DNA of 42,717 nt from Candidatus Woesebacteria bacterium RIFCSPLOWO2_01_FULL_39_10. GTDB taxonomy: Bacteria > Patescibacteriota > Microgenomatia > UBA8517. How positions within the stretch are numbered: the stretch's first letter is position 1; each line of letters begins with the position of its first letter. Under the pieces are notes generated by a model. That model was not told the DNA's origin. It was given only the letters and a program-made list of their open reading frames with translations, and did not search any database. Below are positions 8,981 through 18,800 of the stretch, piece after piece. The position numbers and the translations under genes are program-made. The DNA lies in the NCBI GenBank assembly GCA_001793015.1, contig MGHC01000037.1, positions 1 through 42,717 on the forward strand, written 5' to 3'.

Positions 8981-10078
8981 CTATACGCTACTTTGCAAAT
9001 TCTTTTCAATTGGTAAAGTTGCACGCAATCTTACGTTCATTTCGTAAAGAGAGACAATAAATAACGATTCACTCCACCCTAGCGGTGTATTTTCGTTGTA
9101 AATAGGAGAATTTGAAAAAAACAGTTCAGGAAGGCCTTCCGGAGTATCAACTGATATCAATTTATTTAAACGTTCATGTGCCTTTTCGTAATTTCCTAAT
9201 TTTTGATAAATAATTACAAGCCAAGCAAGTCCAAAAGTCCATTCAGCTTCTTCTGAATAGCCGTCAGGATTTTTGTTATAGTAGTGGTCACCTTTATATC
9301 GGATAACACCTCTTTCGCGGAGGAGATGGTATTCAACGTTTTCCAGAATTTCAATCTTACTTTCCTCGTTGACAATATCGTACGGCCAAATAAGGGATAG
9401 CAAAGCGAGATCGGCAAATTTTTTCTTCGACTCTCTTGGTAGAAGTTTTTCTAGTGAGTCTTCTCCCTTTTTGATTAACCATATAGGGACCTCAATTGGT
9501 GAGACACGAGAAATTGATTTTAGACCTGCCACGCAAGCCCCAACGGAGGAAGCGTGTAATTCCTCTTCTTCCTCCCAAACACCAGAGTCTTCGTCGTGCC
9601 AATATTCTATTGCTTCTAGGTAGCGAACAAGTTTATTGACTATCCTGATATGATCCGGAGTTTTAACAATCGACCGATTCTGGTTAACCTCAAGTTCTCC
9701 CAATCGAAATAAAATACATCCAATTGCGTCATTTTGCTTATTTCCCCACTCTTCCCAAAACTCGTTAAAGGTTTCAGGGTGAAAGCGCGCATGAATTCGT
9801 TTATACGACTCTTTCGGTTTTTCTTTAATTGCCCAATCTATTTTTGCTTCGTGCTTTAAAAAGATTTTTAAGATTGCATGATAGGTTTTTTCAACAGTAT
9901 CCCAGTCCCCTATTATTTCAAACGCAATAGTTTCGTAAAAATTATCCCGCAACCATGATTTGTCGTACCCTGTGGAAACCCTAGGGCGTGATGCTAAAAA
10001 AAGACCGGTTTTGGATCGCAAACCCCTTAGAATATGCAAGTGTTTTTTAATAAGCTCATCGTATGTTAGCCGCGCCAT
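8981..10078 (-). CDS. Glycoside hydrolase family 15-like protein
   Basis: 'RPRVSTGYDKSWLRDNFYETIAFE', 'NDAIGCILFRLGE', 'EEAEWTFGLAWL'. Confidence 0.78.
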   Translation of the reverse strand: MARLTYDELIKKHLHILRGLRSKTGLFLASRPRVSTGYDKSWLRDNFYETIAFEIIGDWDTVEKTYHAILKIFLKHEAKIDWAIKEKPKESYKRIHARFHPETFNEFWEEWGNKQNDAIGCILFRLGELEVNQNRSIVKTPDHIRIVNKLVRYLEAIEYWHDEDSGVWEEEEELHASSVGACVAGLKSISRVSPIEVPIWLIKKGEDSLEKLLPRESKKKFADLALLSLIWPYDIVNEESKIEILENVEYHLLRERGVIRYKGDHYYNKNPDGYSEEAEWTFGLAWLVIIYQKLGNYEKAHERLNKLISVDTPEGLPELFFSNSPIYNENTPLGWSESLFIVSLYEMNVRLRATLPIEKNLQSSV

Positions 10079-10129
10079 AAATTCATATTATCGCATCGGC
10101 TGAATAGTTAAAAGCTGTATAATTAAATA

Positions 10130-10651
10130 ATGGAAAAAGCGACTTTTGCCGGAGGATGTTTTTGGTGCACAGAAGCTATCTTTGAGCGACTTAAGGGCGT
10201 TGTCAGTGTTGTTTCAGGTTATTCCGGTGGAGAAAAAGAAAGTCCGAAATACGAAGACGTTTCTAGTAGTTCAACAGGCCACGCCGAGGCAATTCAAATA
10301 GAATTTGACCCGAAAGTTATTTCCTACGAAGATTTGTTGTATATATTTTTCAAAACACACGATCCGACACAATTAAATCGCCAAGGTGCTGACGTCGGAA
10401 CTCAGTACAGAAGCGTTATTTTTTATCATAGCGATGTGCAAAGAAAATTAGCAGAAGATACAAAAAATTTAATTCAAAAGGATCACGAATCTAAAGTTGT
10501 AACAGAAATTTTACCTTTTAATAATTTCTTTAAAGGAGAAGACTACCACCAAAATTATTATAAAGAAAACCCAAACGCAGCATATTGTAAATTAGTAATC
10601 GATCCAAAAATAACCAAACTAACTAAGGACTTCAAAAAATTTCTTAAGTAA
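10130..10651 (+). CDS. msrA: Peptide-methionine (S)-S-oxide reductase
   Basis: 'ATFAGGCFWCTEAIFERLKGVVSVVSGYSGG', 'GTQYRSVIFYHS'. Confidence 0.97.
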   Translation: MEKATFAGGCFWCTEAIFERLKGVVSVVSGYSGGEKESPKYEDVSSSSTGHAEAIQIEFDPKVISYEDLLYIFFKTHDPTQLNRQGADVGTQYRSVIFYHSDVQRKLAEDTKNLIQKDHESKVVTEILPFNNFFKGEDYHQNYYKENPNAAYCKLVIDPKITKLTKDFKKFLK

Positions 10652-10652
10652 A

Positions 10653-10925
10653 TTACTTAATTTTCCTTTTTCTGAGAGGATCAGGTCCCTCAGAGGACTT
10701 CAAAGTAAATTGTCCTAGTTCTCCATGACCTTGTTCAGGTACGACAGATTCTATAATTTTCTTAATTTCAATATCTAATTGCCCTACTTGTAAGAATAAC
10801 GCAGTAAATTCATTATGGTCTCTATCAGGCGGATGTTGCCTCATTCTTTCCGATAAGAATTGACGTTCAGCCTTAAGTTTGGCAAGGAGCTCTTGTGGGG
10901 TCTCTTCCGTTTCCTCGCTCGGCAT
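10653..10925 (-). CDS. Hypothetical protein
   Basis: 90-aa ORF, no recognised family. Confidence 0.45.
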   Translation of the reverse strand: MPSEETEETPQELLAKLKAERQFLSERMRQHPPDRDHNEFTALFLQVGQLDIEIKKIIESVVPEQGHGELGQFTLKSSEGPDPLRKRKIK

Positions 10926-10960
10926 AAATCAGATTAATTTCTTTAAAGATAATATCTAAA

Positions 10961-11440
10961 TCATCTGAAAAGCACTGGAATTATCAGTCTGTCAGAGTTT
11001 TCTGGTAAACCTGAGGGATTGCTTTTTTCCAATACAAGTGTTCCACTTTCTGTTTCTGGACGAGTAAATGCAAGGGTCGTTGTGAAGGGAACAAACTCTT
11101 CGGTCATCCAATCGCTTTCTGCGCGAGCAATACCTTGTGCGATCAAATTCTCATTTTCATCATATAAATAAACAGGAAAGTCAGCCTCGAAATACCACGT
11201 TCCCCTTGCCTCTCCTTTAACTGTCAATGGACTTGTCACCAATTGACTTGGTTCTGGATTACTAACCTTAATAAAACCTGCTTTCTCAGCTTCTTTTCCG
11301 GAATCCTCAATAACGACATTTTTATTATTTAAGGAAGGAGTAGAATCTTCATCTGGATTTTTTAAGTAAACGACAATTACTGAAATTGTTGCGGCAATAA
11401 GTAAAAGTATTAGTAAAAGTACCAAACGAGTTGTCTTCAT
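10961..11440 (-). CDS. Gmad2-type immunoglobulin-like domain protein
   Basis: 'IKVSNPEPSQLVTSPLTVKGEARGTWYFEADFPVYLYDENENLI'. Confidence 0.83.
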   Translation of the reverse strand: MKTTRLVLLLILLLIAATISVIVVYLKNPDEDSTPSLNNKNVVIEDSGKEAEKAGFIKVSNPEPSQLVTSPLTVKGEARGTWYFEADFPVYLYDENENLIAQGIARAESDWMTEEFVPFTTTLAFTRPETESGTLVLEKSNPSGLPENSDRLIIPVLFR

Positions 11441-11563
11441 ATTTACATTCTACTTCTTGCCCAAATTCTGGTCAAATTCACCAAGATAGTAAATTGAAAA
11501 AAAATGTGTTAAAATATTTATTAGGTTAAGTAAGGTACTACTGTTTTAGATTGGTAGAGAAAT

Positions 11564-11620
11564 CTCCTCGGGAGTTTTCATCACCTAAGAAAAAGCAGTT
11601 ATCCTAAAAAAGGTGGTGAT
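11564..11620 (+). promoter_or_regulatory. Structured 5' leader with candidate SD-sequestering pairing
   Basis: CTCC-TCG-GGAG hairpin (11564-11574); ATCACC (11580-11585) complementary to GGTGAT of the SD (11615-11620). Confidence 0.45.
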
Positions 11621-11628
11621 AATAATTA

Positions 11629-11970
11629 ATGGCTAAAAGATTATTTGTAGGAGGACTTCCTTATAATGTTACTAGTGCTCAATTAGAAGAACTTTTCGCA
11701 AAAGTTGGAACTGTAACTTCAAGTACTGTTATTACTGATAAATTTACAGGTAGAAGTAAGGGATTTGGATTCGTTGATATGGATAAAGACGAAGAAGCAG
11801 ATAAAGCAATTGAAACTCTTAATAACACTGAAATGGAAGGAAGAAAAATTGTAGTAAACGTCGCAAGGCCTTTAGAAGATCGTGGTCCAAGAGACTTTGG
11901 TGGTGGTGGTGGTGATAGAGGAGGACGATCATTTAATAGGCGACCTGATAACAGACGCAGGAGTTACTAA
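11629..11970 (+). CDS. RRM RNA-binding protein with Gly/Arg-rich tail
   Basis: RNP motifs 'RLFVGGLPYN' and 'SKGFGFVDM'; tail 'GGGGGDRGGRSFNRRPDNRRR'. Confidence 0.95.
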   Translation: MAKRLFVGGLPYNVTSAQLEELFAKVGTVTSSTVITDKFTGRSKGFGFVDMDKDEEADKAIETLNNTEMEGRKIVVNVARPLEDRGPRDFGGGGGDRGGRSFNRRPDNRRRSY

Positions 11971-11974
11971 CTTA

Positions 11975-12214
11975 ATGAATATATCAAAAGAAGTGTGTAT
12001 AAGGTGCGGTAAAGTGAGGGTTGTCAAAAAAACTTACAAGGAGTATGTTGGGACGTCATTGGTCATAACCACTTTAACTAAGTGTCCTGATCCTGATTGC
12101 CAAAAAAAGCTTGATGACCAGTTTGAAAAGGAAAGAGTTCAAAGAGAAAACTTTAATACCCAAAAATTAAATACTGATCGCAGTACTTTCTTTTTGAAAA
12201 AAACTAGTAAGTAG
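11975..12214 (+). CDS. Small CxxC...CxxxxC putative zinc-ribbon protein (track start 11882)
   Basis: 'CIRCGKVRVVKKTY...LTKCPDPDCQKKLDDQ'; AGGAG upstream of ATG 11975. Confidence 0.65.
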   Translation: MNISKEVCIRCGKVRVVKKTYKEYVGTSLVITTLTKCPDPDCQKKLDDQFEKERVQRENFNTQKLNTDRSTFFLKKTSK

Positions 12215-12827
12215 CAGAACAGGTCGGCCAAATACGTTCGTTTCCTATTGAAACTACGAAGGCTGCTGTCTCAATTGATTCTCTTGCTCCGAACCTTAAG
12301 TTTATATTTGGATCTTTTTCCATTAGGTTTCTGTATTTTGTCCAAGTAACTTCATCAAACTGGTAAAGCCCTGCATAAGGCTCTTTCCATACCCCAACAT
12401 TGAAGTTTGATTCGCATTTCGCAATAAATTTTAGTTTATTCTTTTCAACCGAGTAAGTTATTGAAAATTCTTCAAAAAGAGGTTCAAGATCTGTTGGTGC
12501 AGAAATTAAAGGACGCGGAGTTGGTGTTGGAGTCAACGTAGGAGTTACTGTAAGGCTCGCAGTAGGTGTTAAAGTCGGAATTTCGTCCAAAGGACGATCT
12601 CGCTCAGAGGACGACGGGCCTCTGGCATGAGCCTTTGGCCGAGGTGTTGGTGTAAGTGAAACCGTCGGTGAAACACTCATAGTTGGACTAATTTCTAGCG
12701 AAATATCAGCGATTTTTGATAATACTCTTGCCTCTTCAAAATATGTTCGTTTTATAACTGATAAACCCCGAAACCCTAACGGAATGCCAACTAAAAAGGC
12801 TGCAAAAAATAGTAAATACTTTTTCAT
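12204..12827 (-). CDS. Transglycosylase-like exported protein with Pro/Thr-rich linker
   Basis: 'IAKCESNFNVGVWKEPYAGLYQFDEVTWTKYR'; 'TLTPTPTPRP' linker. Confidence 0.72.
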   Translation of the reverse strand: MKKYLLFFAAFLVGIPLGFRGLSVIKRTYFEEARVLSKIADISLEISPTMSVSPTVSLTPTPRPKAHARGPSSSERDRPLDEIPTLTPTASLTVTPTLTPTPTPRPLISAPTDLEPLFEEFSITYSVEKNKLKFIAKCESNFNVGVWKEPYAGLYQFDEVTWTKYRNLMEKDPNINLRFGARESIETAAFVVSIGNERIWPTCSATY

Positions 12828-14119
12828 TGGTCTAATAATAGGGTCAATTTATCATCTAAACTTTGAGCTTTGTTTGGAGAAACCGGACCTAAGAGTACCA
12901 ATGCGGCATTTTCTCTGGTAAAAAGTAAATCTTTAAGATTTTGGATATCTTCTGTAGATACGGATTTAATATCAGCTTTAACTTTTTCCGGCGGTTTTAC
13001 AGTTCCAGTATATAACTCTTGTTCTCCGATAAAATTGGCGTATTCATCAGTATCCGCAAGATTTAGCAAAGTATCACTAACTACACCAGCTCTTGCTTCT
13101 TGTACCGTATCCTCGTTTATTGTTAGGTTATTTACTTCATCAACCATTCGTGTTACCGCCTCGGCAGTTTTTTCTGGGGCAACTTCGATTGCGGTTACAA
13201 TACTTCCACCGTCTCTAACAAGCCAAGGCCAACAACCTGCAGAATAGGAGAAGCCTAAATCGTATACAAATGTGTGGAAAATGTTATTCCGCAGCATTTT
13301 TGATAGAACTTGGAATTGAGGTAACACGGTACTGCTCTCGCCATGACCTTTTGTGTCGAAAGCAAGTAGAATATGAACTTGCTTTATATCTCGCTCTTCG
13401 ATCCGTACGAGTGAGTCAATGTTATGTAGAGGTGGTGGAACTGCAGGAAATTCATCCTTCCTAGATTCTAAAGCACCAAAATCCCTCATCGACATATCGA
13501 TTGCTTGAGAGGTTTTAACATTACCAGCAATTACCAAGATAGTATTATCTGGCTTATAGAATCTGTTGTGATAATCTAATAAATCTTGACGAGATATACG
13601 ATCAATTGATTCAAACGTTCCAAGGGTATTGTGCCCTAATGGATGCCCCCTCCATATATGTTCTCGTAGTAAGTTCCACACGTGTTGAGCCGGTGTGTCA
13701 ATTGAACGGCGTAGCTCAGCGGAAATAATCCCTTTCTCTCTTGCTACTGCTTCATCAGCCATCAAAGGGTTAAAAGCCAATTCATGCACAAATTCTGTTG
13801 CAAAACTTGCGTTTTCTGTTTGAAGTTTGGCTTGGTACATTACATATTCCTTGTCTGTATAAGCGCTATGGTTGCCCCCCTTACTTTCTACAGCTCTATC
13901 CAATTCCCTTCTTGAAGGGTAGAGTTTACTTCCTTCAAAAAACATATGTTCAAGGTAGTGTGCTGATCCTATTGTTATATCGTTTTCATACCGAGGCCCT
14001 GCCTTAATCAGAAGCCTTGCTGATACAGACTGTGCCCATGGCATCTCGTGTACTAGCACACGAAGTCCATTCGGCAATTTTTCTTTATGAACAAACTCAG
14101 TAGGATGTATAGTTCGCAA
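12824..14119 (-). CDS. M16 family zinc peptidase
   Basis: 'HYLEHMFFEGS' HxxEH motif; 'FYKPDNTILVIAGNV'. Confidence 0.95.
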   Translation of the reverse strand: MRTIHPTEFVHKEKLPNGLRVLVHEMPWAQSVSARLLIKAGPRYENDITIGSAHYLEHMFFEGSKLYPSRRELDRAVESKGGNHSAYTDKEYVMYQAKLQTENASFATEFVHELAFNPLMADEAVAREKGIISAELRRSIDTPAQHVWNLLREHIWRGHPLGHNTLGTFESIDRISRQDLLDYHNRFYKPDNTILVIAGNVKTSQAIDMSMRDFGALESRKDEFPAVPPPLHNIDSLVRIEERDIKQVHILLAFDTKGHGESSTVLPQFQVLSKMLRNNIFHTFVYDLGFSYSAGCWPWLVRDGGSIVTAIEVAPEKTAEAVTRMVDEVNNLTINEDTVQEARAGVVSDTLLNLADTDEYANFIGEQELYTGTVKPPEKVKADIKSVSTEDIQNLKDLLFTRENAALVLLGPVSPNKAQSLDDKLTLLLDQ

Positions 14120-14225
14120 TTTTTTATGTAATTTAGGGGGTGAGAAAAAATAAATAACACATCTGTCTAAGAAACGCCCAAAATCATTCTTGACATTGTA
14201 ATTTATACTATCATATAGTTAAGGT

Positions 14226-14678
14226 ATGAATAAAAATCAACTCCTTGGCCTTGCTGCAGTTGCCGCAATAGTTATTTTAACTGCATTTCTTTTTACAAAT
14301 AGGCAGGCGACTGTTGAAGAACCTGCTCCTGTTCCCCAACCCACTGTCAAAATGGCCCTAGTTAATTTAACCGAATTAAATGAATCAGGAGAGGCAGGAA
14401 CTGCAACACTTAAGGAAGTTAATGGAAAAGTAACTGTTACATTGTCTTTGACAGGAGCAGCAGAGGGTGTTACCCAACCTGCTCATATTCACAAAGGAGA
14501 GTGCCCGGGAGTTGGGGCAGTTGTCTACCCACTTACATTTCCTGTTGACGGCCAGTCAGTAACTACACTAGATGTCTCTTTGGACGAATTATCAGCCCAG
14601 CTTCCCTTGGCGGTAAATGTTCACAAGTCCGCCGCACAATCAGCTACTTATGTTTCGTGTGGTGAGCTTTCTTTTTGA
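14226..14678 (+). CDS. CHRD / Cu-Zn SOD-like fold exported protein
   Basis: Signal anchor; 'PAHIHKGECPGVGAVVYPLTFPVDGQ...AVNVHKS'. Confidence 0.6.
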   Translation: MNKNQLLGLAAVAAIVILTAFLFTNRQATVEEPAPVPQPTVKMALVNLTELNESGEAGTATLKEVNGKVTVTLSLTGAAEGVTQPAHIHKGECPGVGAVVYPLTFPVDGQSVTTLDVSLDELSAQLPLAVNVHKSAAQSATYVSCGELSF

Positions 14679-14689
14679 AATTTACTTCT

Positions 14690-14953
14690 TTAGTTAACAA
14701 TCTTTTTACCTGTAACAAGCTGTCCTTGTGATTTAAGAAGTAGTTGCCCTAACTTCTCAACAAACTTTTTAGCATGTTCGCGGCTCATTCCAACTCTTGC
14801 AACAATTCTTAATTGATTTCTTGAGCCGACCCTCTGCATAACATTTAAAACTACTCCATCTGTGTTGGCAATCATATTTACGTTATCTGTGTATAGAATC
14901 GGAGTAGTATCAGCATTTAAACTAACTTGCCGTTTTTCTTTATCATCTTTCAC
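14690..14953 (-). CDS. DUF3467-like protein
   Basis: 'YTDNVNMIANTDGVVLNVMQRV...VARVGMSREHAKKFVEKLGQLL'; AGGGGAGGTGG SD upstream. Confidence 0.65.
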   Translation of the reverse strand: MKDDKEKRQVSLNADTTPILYTDNVNMIANTDGVVLNVMQRVGSRNQLRIVARVGMSREHAKKFVEKLGQLLLKSQGQLVTGKKIVN

Positions 14954-14977
14954 TCAAAACCACCTCCCCTAAAAAAT

Positions 14978-15487
14978 CTAATTATATGGATGGTCACCTT
15001 TCTCAAAAACGTCACCATTTTTGGAAGTAACTTTTACCCAAGCTTTCAAATATTCAAAATTCAACCTGTCACTTTCTACTCTGCAGGTGGTTCCGGCAAC
15101 ATCACCACTTTTAGTTGCCCATACGCCCGGGTAACCAATTTCAAAATCACACGATTTTATTTCTTTATTTGCAGAGACATTTGCAGAAAGTGTCCAATTA
15201 CCATCGCCCACAAATTTAGTTTCAGTGTTCATTGTTGCCGAAAATGATGGCACCGGTGTCGAAACTATTATTTCAGGTTCTACTTGAATAGTTGGTGTAG
15301 GAAGGGGTGTTTCAGATATTACAATTTGGTTACTTAAAACGCTTTTCTCGTTAACTTCGGCTTGTTGAACTTGTTTGTTTTTTTTAAATAAATTTTGTAA
15401 GGAGCCCTGATTATAATAATAGCTAAAAGCAACAGACCCAATTCCTAATAAAAGTAAGAAGATTGGAAAAACTCCTTTGATATTCAT
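14978..15487 (-). CDS. Hypothetical exported protein
   Basis: N-terminal TM, low-complexity linker. Confidence 0.55.
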   Translation of the reverse strand: MNIKGVFPIFLLLLGIGSVAFSYYYNQGSLQNLFKKNKQVQQAEVNEKSVLSNQIVISETPLPTPTIQVEPEIIVSTPVPSFSATMNTETKFVGDGNWTLSANVSANKEIKSCDFEIGYPGVWATKSGDVAGTTCRVESDRLNFEYLKAWVKVTSKNGDVFEKGDHPYN

Positions 15488-15575
15488 CGCACGACCATTT
15501 TAACACAGGCTCACAAATTTTAAATTTGAAAAAGAAACTTTTGACTTCCGAGAATATTCTTTCTACTCTTAGTGT

Positions 15576-16904
15576 ATGCCTTCAATTTTTCTTAAGGTTA
15601 GGAATCTAGTAAAACCAATCTATTCTTTTTATCCGGTACTTATAATTATCGCAATTCCCCTTCTTTTAATCGTAAACACCTTTTGGAATTTGAGATCTTT
15701 CAATAGAGATGTAAATTTTCTCATTCGTCACCACGGAGTTTCCTTAGCTTCATCAGTAACTCCTTTTTTAGAGGAGAAATTATCAGATTCATCTCAAGCT
15801 TCACAAGTTCTTTCCTCTATGGTTGATGCGAACGATGATCTGATTTCTGCAACTCTTCTTTCAAAAAACGGTCAAGAATTTGCGATCATCGCTTCCTCAG
15901 ACCCTTCTGCAGGTTTTTCGGAAGAGGTCTCTCAGGATGTTTTAAACAATTTTGCTGCTTCTCTTAATCAACCTTTCGCCGGGTTATCGTATGATCCTAA
16001 AGAGGGTGCAAATGTATGGAATGTGGTTGTTCCAATAGATGGGTCGCACATACTTTCAATGAAACTTTCGACAGAGTATTTGGATTCGATTTTATCAAGA
16101 ACATCTCGTGATTCAATTGTTATTCTTTCAATACTTGTTGCTATAACAATCGCACTTTTGGTAAATCATTTTATTTTTTATATGAAATCATTGCAGGCTG
16201 AAAAATTGGAAGAGATTGACAAATTGAAAGATGAATTTATTTCAATGGCTTCTCATGAACTGAGAGCTCCTGTCACAGCACTCCTAGGCTATCTGGAACT
16301 TCTTCGAGGGAAAATCCCAAAAGAAGCATTGCCGGTAATTCAATCAGATCTTACAATTCTTAATCAACTCACAAACGACTTAAATTCATTAATAAATGAA
16401 CTCTTGGAGGTTTCAAGAATCGAACAAGGAAGGTTGAAAGTAAATCTCACTCAGACTGATCTTAATTCCATAGTAAATGAGGTTGTTCGAAACATGCAAC
16501 CCCTAGCAGCTCAAAAAAATCTGACCTTTACTTTTTCACAAGCTGATTTACCTATGATTGTCACTGACCCTGAGCGGGTGAAGCAAATTATGAATAACCT
16601 AATAACCAATGCAATAAAGTATACTCCTCAAGGAAAGGTCAATATCTCTAGCTTACAAAAGTCCTCCCTTGCTTCAATTACTGTCAGTGACTCAGGAGTA
16701 GGTATTCCTCCGGAAGAATTACCGAACCTCTTCTCGAAATTTCACAGAATTAAAGAAGAAAAAACAAAAGATGAAAGAGGAACGGGCCTTGGTCTATGGA
16801 TTACAAAACAATTAGTAGAAACACTCGGTGGAAAAATCTATGTTCAATCAATTTATGGAAGCGGTTCCAGCTTTACTTTTACTCTACCTTTAACTCATAA
16901 TTGA
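15576..16904 (+). CDS. Membrane sensor histidine kinase
   Basis: 'FISMASHELRAPVTALLGYLELLRG', 'NNLITNAIKYTP', 'GTGLGLWITKQLVETLGG'. Confidence 0.96.
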   Translation: MPSIFLKVRNLVKPIYSFYPVLIIIAIPLLLIVNTFWNLRSFNRDVNFLIRHHGVSLASSVTPFLEEKLSDSSQASQVLSSMVDANDDLISATLLSKNGQEFAIIASSDPSAGFSEEVSQDVLNNFAASLNQPFAGLSYDPKEGANVWNVVVPIDGSHILSMKLSTEYLDSILSRTSRDSIVILSILVAITIALLVNHFIFYMKSLQAEKLEEIDKLKDEFISMASHELRAPVTALLGYLELLRGKIPKEALPVIQSDLTILNQLTNDLNSLINELLEVSRIEQGRLKVNLTQTDLNSIVNEVVRNMQPLAAQKNLTFTFSQADLPMIVTDPERVKQIMNNLITNAIKYTPQGKVNISSLQKSSLASITVSDSGVGIPPEELPNLFSKFHRIKEEKTKDERGTGLGLWITKQLVETLGGKIYVQSIYGSGSSFTFTLPLTHN

Positions 16905-16912
16905 GGCCGCTC

Positions 16913-17542
16913 CTAAATAAAAATTATTTGGTAAGCATCGTAAAGAAACTTTATTAGTACTCCAAAAGCTATTACCAAAAAAAATATATAAGCGTATAAG
17001 CTAGCTGAATTGATATGAATTTTCCCCTTTTTTTCGGCAATATAAACTTCGTACGAAATAAAATATGAGGCTATAAGAATAAGTGAATAACTAAAAAAAA
17101 TACCAAATGTCGTTACAAAAACTTCCCTGTCAATAAACTTAAGTAAAACTAAATCAAGTCTGGCTAGAACCATAAGCGTAAGGTGTACAAAGAAAAAAAT
17201 TAAGACTGAAGTCACAAGGAAAGATATATCAACCTCATACTTATATCTTGAAAGTGGAGTTTTTAATTTTAATGGTTCAAAACTTCTAATTGGCCCAAGT
17301 GATTGAGGTGACCAGGTATTAGCTTCAGCAAACTCTTTTTTTGTATTTCTTTCATAAGATTTGTAAAGGAGAAAGTGAAGTATATAAACGACAACAAAAG
17401 AAATAACAAATAAAAGTAAAAAGAAATTGCTGTCCAAAATATAACCTACATATTTAAGCTCGGAAAAAAAAGCCAATGTAACAATCGTTGCTACGATAAA
17501 GGTGTTTAGTGATGACAATAAAAAGTTTGAGGCTTTGGTCAT
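16913..17542 (-). CDS. Multi-TM membrane protein, unknown
   Basis: About five hydrophobic segments. Confidence 0.6.
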   Translation of the reverse strand: MTKASNFLLSSLNTFIVATIVTLAFFSELKYVGYILDSNFFLLLFVISFVVVYILHFLLYKSYERNTKKEFAEANTWSPQSLGPIRSFEPLKLKTPLSRYKYEVDISFLVTSVLIFFFVHLTLMVLARLDLVLLKFIDREVFVTTFGIFFSYSLILIASYFISYEVYIAEKKGKIHINSASLYAYIFFLVIAFGVLIKFLYDAYQIIFI

Positions 17543-17609
17543 AAGTATATTTATTTTAAATATATCATGTAACTTACTTTTATATAAAACTATTGGTAAA
17601 ATAGATTAA

Positions 17610-18422
17610 GTGAACAAGATTCTTTACGTTCTGGCTTTCGGTACAGTACTTTTACTTATACTTTATTTTGTTATTTCTTGGCAACTAAAGGCTAAATTAT
17701 TAAATAAGGCAATTAATAATGGAGTTTCGCAAGAAAACTTATCTAAACCAATTAACGAAAATTCTTCACCTGAAACTCCCACACCAGCTACAGAAACATA
17801 TGAGAGTTCCGATTACAAAATTGTATGGATACGAGTACGCGACCTTGACAGAATAGAATTTTTTGCAAACTTTAATGAAAAACTAGATTCAAAGAGTTTA
17901 GTTCAAAACAATAACTGTTTACATCTTGTTAGCGGTGGTTTTTTTACAGAAGAAGGTAAACCAATCGGCCTTTTTATATCTAATGGCAAAGTCATTAGTA
18001 ACTCAATTGAAAGCACCCTTTTCAACGGATATTTTTCTATTTCGGAAAATGGAACTGTAACAACAAGTTCCCTTACTCCTCCATCTGCGAGGCTAGCTAT
18101 CCAATCAGGCCCTATTCTAATGCAAAACTCAAAAAAAATTGGCTTGAAGCTTGAACGTGATGAGTTAGCCAGACGTATAGTTGTGGCGTCTACGAAAAAT
18201 AACCAAGTTGTTTTTGTTGCAATGTACATGCGAACTAATCCTATTCTTGGACCCAAACTTTCTGAAGTACCTTCAATAATAGAGGAAATAAATAAAAATT
18301 CAACGCTAGAAATTACCGACGCAATTAATCTTGATGGTGGAAGCCATTCAGCTTTTCTTACAGATATTGTTAAGTTGACAGAGCTAAATTCTATCGGAAG
18401 CTTTTTTTGTGTTAAACCTTAG
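17610..18422 (+). CDS. Phosphodiester glycosidase (NAGPA-like) family protein
   Basis: 'LVSGGFFTEEGKPIGLFISNGKV', 'AIQSGPILMQ', 'INLDGGSHSAF'. Confidence 0.83.
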   Translation: MNKILYVLAFGTVLLLILYFVISWQLKAKLLNKAINNGVSQENLSKPINENSSPETPTPATETYESSDYKIVWIRVRDLDRIEFFANFNEKLDSKSLVQNNNCLHLVSGGFFTEEGKPIGLFISNGKVISNSIESTLFNGYFSISENGTVTTSSLTPPSARLAIQSGPILMQNSKKIGLKLERDELARRIVVASTKNNQVVFVAMYMRTNPILGPKLSEVPSIIEEINKNSTLEITDAINLDGGSHSAFLTDIVKLTELNSIGSFFCVKP

Positions 18423-18624
18423 AAGTCTTTTTAGTAAAACGAGTAATTTGCCCCGAAATTTTAGTCATCTGCCTTTCAAACAAATTTTTTGAAAACTGAT
18501 AAACTTTATACGGAAGATTTTTATTGAAGTGCAAAAAAACCTGTGTTTGCCTTGCTGATCTAAATTCTTTGGGAGTTTGTCTAAAATTAATATTTCTTCT
18601 TTTCTCTTTTCCGGTCCTACTCAT
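18412..18624 (-). CDS. Small basic hypothetical protein
   Basis: 70-aa ORF rich in K/R; no family recognised. Confidence 0.35.
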   Translation of the reverse strand: MSRTGKEKRRNINFRQTPKEFRSARQTQVFLHFNKNLPYKVYQFSKNLFERQMTKISGQITRFTKKTSKV

Positions 18625-18673
18625 ACAATTAAGTCATTATACCAGAACTTCATAAATTACTTCGTGAATCCTC

Positions 18674-18800
18674 CCCAGGCACGGAGGCCTGGGCCATCTT
18701 TATTAAAGATACGCCTTCGGCGAGGTCTTCTAGCCTAAGTTCATCTCGCCTCGCTACAGCTACGGCGAAGCGGGTCATCCCCGAGTACGGAGACTCGGGG
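18674..18800. repeat. Cluster of short hairpins
   Basis: CCCAGGC-ACGGAG-GCCTGGG; ATCTTTA-T-TAAAGAT; CGCC-TTC-GGCG; CCCCGAGT-ACGGAG-ACTCGGGG. Confidence 0.8.
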
